The notes under the pieces: model-generated
Told to the model about the DNA's origin: nothing
Seen by the model: only the letters and a program-made list of their open reading frames with translations
Databases searched by the model: none
Source of the DNA: Paraplanobispora takensis
GTDB taxonomy: Bacteria > Actinomycetota > Actinomycetes > Streptosporangiales > Streptosporangiaceae
Assembly: GCF_016863195.1 (NCBI RefSeq)
Contig: NZ_BOOK01000007.1
Coordinates: 62,001 to 126,000 of the forward strand
Reading direction: 5' to 3'
DNA length: 64,000 nucleotides
Part shown: positions 17,446 to 25,622 of the stretch, piece by piece
Position numbering within the stretch: position 1 is the stretch's first letter
Layout of the letters: the number at the start of each line of letters is the position of its first letter
Made by a program: the position numbers and the translations under genes

Positions 17446-17469
17446 AAAAAAGGTCTCCTCACTCGGAGA
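17446..17469 (-). terminator. Intrinsic terminator of the neocarzinostatin-like gene
   Basis: On the minus strand a short stem (TCTCC, six-base loop, GGAGA) is followed by CC and six T. It lies just after the gene's stop. The stem is only five base pairs, so strength is moderate. Confidence 0.5.
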
Positions 17470-17474
17470 GCGGA

Positions 17475-17906
17475 TTACCTGAAGGTCAGGGCCTGGGAGC
17501 CGAGGAAGGCGGTTTCGTTTCCGACGCTGACGAAACAGGTGGTGGCGGCGCAGTCCACGGTGCCGACCGAGGCGCCGGTCGGGGTGGCGCCCTGGAATGT
17601 CTTGCGCACGACGAAGGCCGTGTCGGCCGAGCCGGCGGCATCGGTGGTGACGGTCTTGACGGTGTCCCCGTTGCACGCCAGCTGGTCGTTCACGGTGGCG
17701 CACTGGACGATGCTGAATTCCGTGCCCGCGGCGGCGCCGGTGACGGTCACCGTGGCGGTGGCGCCGTCGGTCAGGCCGGTGGCGGGGCTGACGGAGAAGC
17801 CGGGGGCGGCGGCGAAGGCTGCGGGCTGGGAGGCGAGGGTGAGTCCGCCGAGGGCGACGGCGGTGGCGATGCCGAGCTTGGTGAGGAGACGGGACTTGTT
17901 CTGCAT
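17475..17906 (-). CDS. Secreted neocarzinostatin-family apoprotein
   Basis: A 143-residue precursor. Residues 1-33 are a signal peptide; the mature part of about 110 residues matches the neocarzinostatin/macromomycin beta-sandwich fold in length and pattern. Four cysteines (C69 and C78 in VQCATVNDQLACN; C119 and C124 in VDCAATTC) match the two conserved disulfides of neocarzinostatin in spacing. The strand pattern SVSPATGLTDGATATVTVTGA and VRKTFQG also fit. Such proteins carry and stabilise enediyne chromophores. No enediyne synthesis gene lies in this window, so ligand and role are open. ATG 17906 has AAGGAG eight bases upstream. Confidence 0.85.
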   Translation of the reverse strand: MQNKSRLLTKLGIATAVALGGLTLASQPAAFAAAPGFSVSPATGLTDGATATVTVTGAAAGTEFSIVQCATVNDQLACNGDTVKTVTTDAAGSADTAFVVRKTFQGATPTGASVGTVDCAATTCFVSVGNETAFLGSQALTFR

Positions 17907-18075
17907 TTCTTGACTCCTTTTTCGCTGCGATTGACTCGCGCTTGCAAGGAAAATCTTGCTGCATTCACGCGGGCTGGGACATGAATGCCGGAGTCAGCAA
18001 GATGCCGGGCGATATCCGTTTCCTGTCAGCCGTGAGGCTTTCCATTCCGGCGACTTCGGCCGGGCGGCGCCTTGG

Positions 18076-18081
18076 TAGTCT
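18076..18081 (+). promoter_or_regulatory. Leaderless promoter -10 box TAGTCT
   Basis: TAGTCT is followed by six bases and the GTG start of the VOC gene. The same TAGTCT-N6-GTG arrangement recurs at 38097. Confidence 0.5.
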
Positions 18082-18087
18082 CGGCCG

Positions 18088-18492
18088 GTGACGACGATTG
18101 CGCAGATCTCGCTGGGTGTCGCGGACGATGTGCGGGCGGGGGAGTTCTGGAGCCGGGCGCTGGGATACGTGCGGCGGGCGCCGCGTTTCGAGGGTGACGA
18201 GTGGATCGTCCTGGAGCCTCCGCCGGGAGTGGCGGGGGTCGCGATCGCGATGGACGTGAGCGAGAGTCCCGCCGCCGAGTTCCCCCGCATCCACTTCGAT
18301 CTCAGTGCGGGGGAGCGCGATCTCGACGAGGAGGTCGACCGGCTGGTGGCGCTGGGGGCGCAGCGCGTCGACTGGCCGCACTATCCGGGCGACCCCCGGC
18401 CGGAGGAACCGGCGTACGTCGTGCTCGCCGATCCGGAGGGCAACCGGTTCTGCGTCGAAGGACGCCGTACCGGCTCCCGGCGGCCCGGCTGA
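18088..18492 (+). CDS. VOC family (glyoxalase/bleomycin-resistance-like) protein
   Basis: A 134-residue single-module VOC protein: a beta-alpha-beta-beta-beta pattern starting TTIAQISLGVADDVRAGEFWSRALGY, ending AYVVLADPEGNRFCVEG. Proteins of this size dimerise to form a metal site and act as dioxygenase-, isomerase- or binding-type enzymes; the substrate cannot be read from sequence. Start is a GTG with no ribosome site but a leaderless-type box upstream. It ends 19 bases from the convergent XRE-cupin gene. Confidence 0.8.
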   Translation: MTTIAQISLGVADDVRAGEFWSRALGYVRRAPRFEGDEWIVLEPPPGVAGVAIAMDVSESPAAEFPRIHFDLSAGERDLDEEVDRLVALGAQRVDWPHYPGDPRPEEPAYVVLADPEGNRFCVEGRRTGSRRPG

Positions 18493-18511
18493 GACCCCGG
18501 GCGGGTTCTCT

Positions 18512-19084
18512 TCAGGAGGTGGTCGGGCGCAGATGGGTGCGCTGGCCGTCGTGGTCGAGGATGGCCAGGACCTCGGCCGGGCCGTCGTGGGCGCCGAAGG
18601 CGTGCGGGATCATCGTGGAGAACTCCGCCGCCTGACCGGTCTCGACGAGGATGGTCCGCTCTCCCAGCAGCAGGACGACGGTGCCCGACAGGACGGTGAA
18701 CCAGTCCTTGCCGGGATGGACGTTCAGCTCCGTGCTGCCGTGCTGAGGCGCCGGCCTGGTGATACGGATCTTGGCCACGGTCATCCCGGGATCCCGGCTC
18801 AGCAGCCAGGAGGTCATCCCCCGGGCCTCGTCGCGCTGCGGTCTGATCACCACGTCCTCGTCGGCCTCGGACTCCACGAGCTGGTCGAGGGTGGTGCCCA
18901 GGGCGCGGGCGATCGAGACCAGCTGGTCGAGGCTGATCCGCCGGTGGCCCGTCTCGATCCGGCTCAGTGTGGAAGGGCTCAGATAGCAACGGGCGGCCAG
19001 GTCGTCGAGTGACCAGCCGCGGGCCGTGCGCAGCCCTCTGATCCGCTGCCGGACCAGACCGTCGAGTTCGGCGTCTTGCTTCAT
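18512..19084 (-). CDS. XRE-cupin transcriptional regulator
   Basis: A 190-residue regulator with an N-terminal helix-turn-helix (about residues 10-65: RIRGLRTARGWSLDDLAARCYLSPSTLSRIETG) and a C-terminal cupin (about 105-180: HPGKDWFTVLSGTVVLLLGERTILV) that probably senses a small ligand. It is divergent from the His-rich methyltransferase gene; the two starts are 47 bases apart and share an inverted repeat that covers both -10 boxes, so it most likely represses both genes. ATG 19084 has TACAGT seven bases upstream and no ribosome site, so its mRNA is probably leaderless. Confidence 0.88.
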   Translation of the reverse strand: MKQDAELDGLVRQRIRGLRTARGWSLDDLAARCYLSPSTLSRIETGHRRISLDQLVSIARALGTTLDQLVESEADEDVVIRPQRDEARGMTSWLLSRDPGMTVAKIRITRPAPQHGSTELNVHPGKDWFTVLSGTVVLLLGERTILVETGQAAEFSTMIPHAFGAHDGPAEVLAILDHDGQRTHLRPTTS

Positions 19085-19091
19085 ACGCAAA

Positions 19092-19125
19092 ACTGTATGT
19101 CATAAGTGCAAGCCGCGCATACAGT
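19092..19125. promoter_or_regulatory. Back-to-back promoters inside an inverted repeat
   Basis: ACTGTATG (19092-19099) and CATACAGT (19118-19125) are perfect inverted copies 18 bases apart. Each arm contains a TACAGT -10 box: minus strand 19092-19097, seven bases before the regulator ATG; plus strand 19120-19125, six bases before the methyltransferase ATG. Confidence 0.65.
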
Positions 19126-19131
19126 CGGAGT

Positions 19132-20064
19132 ATGACGAGCCACCAGCGGCATTCCCGCGAACACCAAGGTCACGACCACGGCCACAGTCAGGGCCACGGC
19201 CACGGCCACGGCCACGGCCACAGTCACGGGCACGGGCACGGGCACCACGAATCCGCGGCCCTGGCCGAGGTCCTGGATCTCGACGCCGAGGTGCTGCACT
19301 CCTATCTGTCCGAAGTGACCGGCTGGGTCGGCGAGCTGACCGCGGACCGGCCTCCGCGCCGGATCCTCGACCTGGGCAGCGGGACCGGCACCGGCTCCTT
19401 CGCCCTGCTCGGGCGCTTCGAAGGGGCCGAGGCGATCGCGCTGGACATGTCCGAGGACATGCTGCGCCGCCTCGAAGCGAACGCCCGCGCCCTCGGGCTG
19501 GCCGATCGGATCCGCACCGTCCGGGCGGACCTGGACGCGTCCTGGCCGCAGCTCGACCCCGTCGACCTGGTGTGGGCCTCGGCCTCCCTGCACCACATGG
19601 CGGACCCCGATCGCGTCCTGGCCGACGTCATGGCCACCCTCCGCCCCGGAGGGCTCCTGATCGCGGCGGAGATCGACTCCTTCCCGCGTTTCCTGCCCGA
19701 CGACCTCGGCTTCGGCCGTCCCGGGCTCGAAGAGCGCTGCCACGCGATCGTGGCCGAGATGCGGGCCGTCGACATGCCGACCATGGGCTCCGACTGGGGG
19801 CCGCGCCTGGCCGAGGCCGGGTTCGCCGTCGAGGCCGAGCGGGTCTTCGCCGTCGAACTGACCTCTCCGCTGCCGGCCTCCGCCGGTCGCTACGCCCAGC
19901 TGTCCCTGGGGCGCACGCGCCCCAGGCTGGAAGGCCGGCTGGACGCCGAGGACCTGGCCGCCCTCGACAGGCTGCTCGACGGCGACGGCCCGGAGAGCAT
20001 CCTGCGGCGCGAGGACCTGTCCGTGCGCACCGTCAGGACGGTGTGGGTGGCCAGGCGCCCGTGA
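19132..20064 (+). CDS. Class I SAM methyltransferase with His-rich N terminus
   Basis: A 310-residue protein. Residues 1-40 hold 16 histidines, mostly as alternating His-Gly, a likely metal-binding tail. From about residue 77 a Rossmann methyltransferase follows: motif I ILDLGSGTGTGSF (78-90), acidic D near 105 in EAIALDMSEDML, then VDLVWASASLHHMADP and LRPGGLLIAAEIDSF. Substrate is unknown. The link between a metal-binding tail and a methyltransferase, under an XRE-cupin regulator, suggests metal or metalloid response, which is inference. Start ATG has GGAG two bases upstream and a TACAGT box at six bases. Confidence 0.85.
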   Translation: MTSHQRHSREHQGHDHGHSQGHGHGHGHGHSHGHGHGHHESAALAEVLDLDAEVLHSYLSEVTGWVGELTADRPPRRILDLGSGTGTGSFALLGRFEGAEAIALDMSEDMLRRLEANARALGLADRIRTVRADLDASWPQLDPVDLVWASASLHHMADPDRVLADVMATLRPGGLLIAAEIDSFPRFLPDDLGFGRPGLEERCHAIVAEMRAVDMPTMGSDWGPRLAEAGFAVEAERVFAVELTSPLPASAGRYAQLSLGRTRPRLEGRLDAEDLAALDRLLDGDGPESILRREDLSVRTVRTVWVARRP

Positions 20065-20183
20065 GGTGAGCCGCCTCCAGGTCGCCGGCGGTGCCGTACC
20101 GGGCCGCCCTCCGCCCGCTGGAACGATCCATATGCGGGTTCCGCCGAGCGGTGCGAGCATCGTCGGACGACCTGGAAGGTGGA

Positions 20184-20933
20184 ATGACATTGAGTGGGAC
20201 TGCGGTTCAGCCGAACGAGACGACGGTGCCGTTGATGCCGTGCGCCTCGCTGGAGGAGACCCTGGCGTTCTACGAGGCGCTGGGTTTCGAGGCCACCTAC
20301 AGGCAGAGCAGACCCTATGTCTACCTGGCGCTGAAGTGGAGCGGGTTCCACCTGCACTTCGGCCCGGCGCCCAAGGGGCTGGACCCGGCCCGGGAGGAGT
20401 CCGGCGGCTGCCTGGTCATGGTCGACGACGTGGCGCCCTACCACGCCGCGTTCGCCGCGGCGATGCGCCGGGTCCACGGAAAGGTGCTGACTTCCGGCCT
20501 TCCGCGGATCACCCGCTACCGGCCGGGCGCCTCCCGGTTCACGCTGATCGACCCGTCCGGCAACTCGATCGTCTTCATCCGGCGCGACGAGCCGGAGGAG
20601 CTGGAGTACGGCGGCTCGAAGAAGCTGACGGGCCTGGCCAAGGTGCTGGACAACGCCCGGATCCTGCGCGAGTTCAAGAACGACGACCTGCAGGCCTTCC
20701 GCGCGCTCAAGTCCGGGATGCGCAGGCACGGCGCGGACGCCCCGGCGGCCGAGCGGGGCATCGCCCTGGGCCACCTCGTCGACCTGGCCGCGGTCCTCGG
20801 CGAGTCCGTCGAGCCGTGGGCCTCCGACCTGCGCGGCCTCGAGCTCACCGCCGACGACAGGCGGCGCGTCGAGTCGGAACTCGGGCATCTGGCCGGACTG
20901 CGGGAGTGGCTTGCCCCGCAGGAGCGGGACTAG
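20184..20933 (+). CDS. VOC family protein with C-terminal helical extension
   Basis: A 249-residue protein. Residues 12-130 are a bleomycin-resistance-type VOC module (PLMPCASLEETLAFYEALGFEATYRQ ... ASRFTLIDPSGNSIVFIRRDE). The remaining 110 residues are helical and rich in charged residues (ALGHLVDLAAVLGESVEP...), not part of a normal VOC. I chose ATG 20184 with GGAAGGTGGA just upstream rather than the in-frame ATG at 20091. It ends four bases before the convergent TetR gene. Function is not determined. Confidence 0.75.
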   Translation: MTLSGTAVQPNETTVPLMPCASLEETLAFYEALGFEATYRQSRPYVYLALKWSGFHLHFGPAPKGLDPAREESGGCLVMVDDVAPYHAAFAAAMRRVHGKVLTSGLPRITRYRPGASRFTLIDPSGNSIVFIRRDEPEELEYGGSKKLTGLAKVLDNARILREFKNDDLQAFRALKSGMRRHGADAPAAERGIALGHLVDLAAVLGESVEPWASDLRGLELTADDRRRVESELGHLAGLREWLAPQERD

Positions 20934-20937
20934 ATCG

Positions 20938-21555
20938 TCAGGTCCGGGCGGCGATCCCGCGCAGCACGATGGCCAGGCCGCCGTGGAACTCCTCGTCGGC
21001 GCCGAGGAGGAGTGCGTGGCCGGCCGTCTCGGCCATGCGGGGGAACTCGGCGCGGGGCAGAGCGGCGATGGCGGCGGTCCCCTCGCCCGACAGCGGGCCC
21101 AGGTGCTCCAGCTGGATCGCGCCGATCAGATAGCTCAGCAGGGCGCGCAGCGCGAGGACCCGTTCGGGGCCCTGGACGCCGGCCTCGGTGAGGACTTCGA
21201 GCACCGCCTCCGACCAGCGCAGTAGGCCCGCCGAACGGTGCCGGTGGGTCATGGTCAGCGGCACGGCCTCCGGGTGCGCGCCCACCCGGTCGCGCACCCT
21301 GCCGGCCAGGACCGTGATCCGCTCCTGCCATGACGCCCCGGGCGGGACGGAGGTGTCGACGCCGTCGAGTACGAGCTCGACCACGAGTCCCTCCAGCTCG
21401 CCGCGGTCGCCGACGTAGCGGTAGAGCGCCATCGTGCTCATCCCCAGCTCCGCGGCGACCGTGCGCATCGACAGGGCCGCGAGCCCGTCGCGGTCGATGA
21501 CGGTGAGGGCCGCGGCGGCTATCTGTCCCTGGGTGAGCGAGCGGGGGCGTGGCAT
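20938..21555 (-). CDS. TetR family regulator (TetR_C type)
   Basis: A 205-residue regulator with helix-turn-helix at about 8-55 (LTQGQIAAAALTVIDRDGLAALSMRTVAAELGMSTMALYRYVGDRGEL) and a TetR_C-like effector domain (SWQERITVLAGRVRDRVGAHPEAVPL). It is divergent from the thioredoxin-fold gene; a 13-base inverted repeat in between is a clear operator candidate covering both promoters. Confidence 0.88.
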   Translation of the reverse strand: MPRPRSLTQGQIAAAALTVIDRDGLAALSMRTVAAELGMSTMALYRYVGDRGELEGLVVELVLDGVDTSVPPGASWQERITVLAGRVRDRVGAHPEAVPLTMTHRHRSAGLLRWSEAVLEVLTEAGVQGPERVLALRALLSYLIGAIQLEHLGPLSGEGTAAIAALPRAEFPRMAETAGHALLLGADEEFHGGLAIVLRGIAART

Positions 21556-21568
21556 GGCGGTTGAAAGT

Positions 21569-21606
21569 GTACGCCATACGCCTAAAATCGTAAGCGTATG
21601 CCGTAC
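21569..21606. promoter_or_regulatory. Operator-like inverted repeat between TetR and thioredoxin-fold genes
   Basis: GTACGCCATACGC (21569-21581) and GCGTATGCCGTAC (21594-21606) pair at 12 of 13 positions across a 12-base AT-rich spacer. The spacer contains TAAAAT (21583-21588), a likely -10 box for the plus-strand gene, so binding would block it. Confidence 0.65.
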
Positions 21607-21624
21607 GCCTACGAGAGGTCCCCG

Positions 21625-22233
21625 ATGCGTCTCCGTCCCGGCTTCACCGTCCCCGCCCGCGAACTGTCCTACGTCACCGGGCCCGCGGTCCCCCTGCCCG
21701 ATCCCGGGCGCCTGGTCCACCTGCAGTTCCGGCGCTTCGCCGGCTGCCCGGTTTGCAACCTGCACCTGCGCTCCGTCGTCGCCCGGCACGCCGAGATCGA
21801 GGCGGCCGGCGTCCGCGAGGTGGTGGTCTTCCACTCCCCGGCAGAGGAGCTGGCCGAGCACGTCGCCGACCTGCCGTTCGCCGTCGTCGCCGACCCGGGT
21901 AAGCGGCTCTACGCGGAGTTCGGCGCCGAGTCGGCCGTCCGGGCGCTGCTCGACCCCCGGGCGTGGGCGACGATCGTCAGGGCCGTCGTGCGCAGCCTGC
22001 GGGAGATCGCCCGCGGGCGCGAGCGCGGACCGGCCGCCCGCCCGCACGGCGGCCGGTTCGGGCTGCCGGCCGACTTCCTGATCGATCCCGACGGCCGGGT
22101 GGTCGCGTGCAGGTACGGCGAGCACGTCTACGACCAGTGGCCGGTGGAGGAGGTGCTGGCCCTGGCGGCCGCCTGGAGATCGCAGGCGGACGAGGGCGTG
22201 CGGGGCCGCCGGCCCGGAGGCGGCGCGCGGTGA
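21625..22233 (+). CDS. Thioredoxin-fold peroxiredoxin-like protein
   Basis: A 202-residue AhpC/TSA-like protein. The motif RFAGCPVCNLHLR gives a CxxC (C41, C44), and RFGLPADFLIDPDGRVVACRYG matches the C-terminal part of the fold. Relatives are called peroxiredoxin-like; the CPVC pair suggests thiol-disulfide exchange or peroxide reduction in the cytoplasm. I preferred ATG 21625 with GAGAGG six bases upstream; ATG 21598 lies inside the operator and would add nine residues. Likely repressed by the divergent TetR protein. Confidence 0.8.
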   Translation: MRLRPGFTVPARELSYVTGPAVPLPDPGRLVHLQFRRFAGCPVCNLHLRSVVARHAEIEAAGVREVVVFHSPAEELAEHVADLPFAVVADPGKRLYAEFGAESAVRALLDPRAWATIVRAVVRSLREIARGRERGPAARPHGGRFGLPADFLIDPDGRVVACRYGEHVYDQWPVEEVLALAAAWRSQADEGVRGRRPGGGAR

Positions 22234-22338
22234 CCGCGCCGGAGTCCTCATCCGATTCTCAGGCTGCGGATACGGGGATCTCATCCTGCTGACCGACTGT
22301 CGATGCAGGTCACCGACCCATATCGACAAAGGAGTGTC

Positions 22339-22899
22339 ATGAACCGCACCAAGCGCATAGCCGTCGTCGCCGGGATCGGCACCGCCGTGGCCGGCGGGCT
22401 GGTCATGCCGATAGCGGCCTGGGCGTCCGAGCCTGCGCCCACGCCGTCGTCCTCGGCCACCACCGGCTCCGGCACCTCGTCCGACACCACCCGGGGCGGC
22501 CGGCACGGCGACCGCGGCCGGATGGCCGCCGAACTCGCCGAGGCCCTCGGTCTCGACGAGGCCAAGGTCACCGCGGCCCTGGAGAAGGTCCGCGGCGCCG
22601 GACGTCCCTCCGGGACCGACAAGGAGGCCGGCCGCGAGCAGATGGCCGAGGCTCTGGCCGCCGAGCTGGGCGTCGGCGCCGACAAGATCACCGCGGCCCT
22701 GGACACGCTGCGCCGGCAGCGCTCCGCCGAGGCCGAAGCCGAACTGAGCGAGCGGCTCAAGGCGGCCGTCACCGCCGGCACCCTCACCCAGGCCGAGGCC
22801 GACGCCGTCCTCAAGGCCCACAAGGCGGGCCTGCTCGGCGGCCACCACGGCGGCAGGCACGGCGGGGACGCCACCGGGGACTCCGGCCAGACGTCCTGA
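22339..22899 (+). CDS. Small secreted helical protein
   Basis: A 186-residue exported protein. Residues 1-33 form a signal peptide (KRIAVVAGIGTAVAGGLVMPIAAWAS), followed by a Ser/Thr/Pro linker. Two helical repeats are visible: LAEALGLDEAKVTAALEKVR and LAAELGVGADKITAALDTLR, then a third helix pair and a His/Gly-rich tail (GGHHGGRHGG). Function is unknown. ATG 22339 follows AAAGGAG at five bases. A strong hairpin follows the stop. Confidence 0.7.
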   Translation: MNRTKRIAVVAGIGTAVAGGLVMPIAAWASEPAPTPSSSATTGSGTSSDTTRGGRHGDRGRMAAELAEALGLDEAKVTAALEKVRGAGRPSGTDKEAGREQMAEALAAELGVGADKITAALDTLRRQRSAEAEAELSERLKAAVTAGTLTQAEADAVLKAHKAGLLGGHHGGRHGGDATGDSGQTS

Positions 22900-22905
22900 C
22901 CCGCG

Positions 22906-22939
22906 GGCCCGGCCGGAGCGCACCCGCTCCGGCCGGGCC
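22906..22939 (+). terminator. GC-rich hairpin terminator
   Basis: A perfect 15-base stem (GGCCCGGCCGGAGCG and its complement) with loop CACC lies seven bases after the secreted protein stop. There is no U-tract. Confidence 0.7.
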
Positions 22940-22967
22940 GTATCGGAGGTGTCCTCTCCACGCATGA

Positions 22968-24488
<1,521 letters not shown>

Positions 24489-24509
24489 CCCGCGCGGCCA
24501 CCGGCGATC

Positions 24510-24557
24510 CGGTACGGCCCGCGCCGCGTCCCACCGGACCCGGCGCGGGCCGTACCG
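24510..24557 (+). terminator. Hairpin after the cellulase gene
   Basis: CGGTACGGCCCGCGCCG pairs perfectly (17 bases) with 24541-24557 around a 14-base loop. It begins 21 bases after the stop. Confidence 0.65.
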
Positions 24558-24575
24558 CGCACGCACCCCGGGCAT

Positions 24576-24612
24576 CCGGTACGGCCCGGCGTCTCCTCGC
24601 GGGCCGTACCGG
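24576..24612. repeat. Second CGGGCCGTACCGG hairpin and related repeats
   Basis: CCGGTACGGCCCG (24576-24588) pairs perfectly with 24600-24612. Further GCGGGCCGTAC copies occur at about 24671 and 24710. The 253-base spacer 24489-24741 between convergent genes holds these repeats and no reading frame I would support. Confidence 0.6.
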
Positions 24613-24741
24613 ATTCCGGGATGCCGGGCCCGCTCTCCTCGCGTTCCGGGACGGCGGACCCGCCCTTGTCGCGGGCCGTACGATCCCGGGCGCCGGATCC
24701 GCTCCTCCGCGGGCCGTACGGATCCCCGGGCGCCGGGGCCG

Positions 24742-25524
24742 TCAGCCGGTCAGCGCGCGGACCGCCACCGTGACGATCGGGAGCTCGAACTCCCCGTCCG
24801 CGGTCTCCGGAGTGGAGCGCAGATAGCCGAGGACGCGGGCCAGCAGCTCCGTGCGCTCGGCCTCGGGGAGCGTCAGGGCGTGGGAGTGGGTGGCGATCGT
24901 GGCGGCCATCGACTCGGCGGTCCTGCGCTGGCCGTGGGCGAACTCGGCCCGCTCGACCACGCGGAACCCGCGCCCCTCCAGAGGGCCGGTGCCGGGGTGC
25001 CACTGCCGGAACGACACGGTGCTGCGCGCGACCTCCTTCAGTCCCCTCACCCACGAGATCCGGTCGTCGTCGAGGTTCCACAGCCCCGCCAGCACGCCGC
25101 CCGGCGCCAGGACCCTGCGGATCTCCGGCAGGGCGCGGTCGAGGTCGAACCAGTGCATCGCCTGCCCGACGAGGACCGCCTCCACCGAGGCGTCCGGCAG
25201 GGGGATCTCCTCCGCCGACCCCCGCATCGCCCTGACCGAGGGCAGGCCGGTATGGAGCTGGGCGAGCATGGCGGGATCGGGCTCCACCGCGACGACGTCG
25301 GCGCCGAGCCGCAGCAGCGACTCGGTGAGCTTGCCCGTCCCGGCCCCCAGGTCGAGCACGCGCGGCCGGGCCGGGCCGGAGACGGGCTCCAGCGACCAGC
25401 GCACGGCGGCGTCGGGATAGCCGGGCCGCTCCCGGGCGTAGGCGGCCGCCTGGCCGCCGAAGGAGGAGGCCCGCAGGGACAGGGCCTCCGGATCGATGTC
25501 CCCGAAGGCGGATGATCCGTTCAC
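24742..25524 (-). CDS. Class I SAM-dependent methyltransferase
   Basis: A 260-residue UbiE/Methyltransf_11-type protein: motif I RVLDLGAGTGKLTESLL, acidic VVAVEPDPAML, then SAEEIPLPDASVEAVLVGQAMHWFD and RVLAPGGVLAGLWN. Many actinomycete homologues are uncharacterised; the substrate is unknown. GTG start; TAGGGT lies six bases upstream with no ribosome site, so the mRNA may be leaderless. Convergent with the cellulase. Confidence 0.85.
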   Translation of the reverse strand: MNGSSAFGDIDPEALSLRASSFGGQAAAYARERPGYPDAAVRWSLEPVSGPARPRVLDLGAGTGKLTESLLRLGADVVAVEPDPAMLAQLHTGLPSVRAMRGSAEEIPLPDASVEAVLVGQAMHWFDLDRALPEIRRVLAPGGVLAGLWNLDDDRISWVRGLKEVARSTVSFRQWHPGTGPLEGRGFRVVERAEFAHGQRRTAESMAATIATHSHALTLPEAERTELLARVLGYLRSTPETADGEFELPIVTVAVRALTG

Positions 25525-25530
25525 GGGCTC

Positions 25531-25536
25531 ACCCTA
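25531..25536 (-). promoter_or_regulatory. Leaderless promoter -10 box TAGGGT
   Basis: On the minus strand TAGGGT, six bases, then the GTG of the methyltransferase. Confidence 0.4.
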
Positions 25537-25622
25537 ACGCCGCCCGCAGGGGCGGGCCGGGCGCTCGCGGCAGACCTTCCACCGCCGCCCGCGGGCGGAC
25601 CGGGTGCTCGGCGACGGGTCCC

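Noticed and set aside
17944-17959. Short GCAAG-GAAAAT-CTTGC inverted repeat upstream of the neocarzinostatin-like gene
   Set aside because: Five-base arms are too short to stand out, with no second copy or promoter relation that I could see.
17326-18087. Enediyne or other antibiotic gene cluster around the neocarzinostatin-like gene
   Set aside because: Neighbours are leucine catabolism, a VOC protein and a regulator; no PKS, halogenase or resistance cassette is present.
20938-22965. A 675-codon minus-strand frame reading through the TetR gene, the divergent gene and the secreted protein gene
   Set aside because: Only its last 205 codons are the TetR gene; the rest is antisense to two well-supported plus-strand genes and has no domain.
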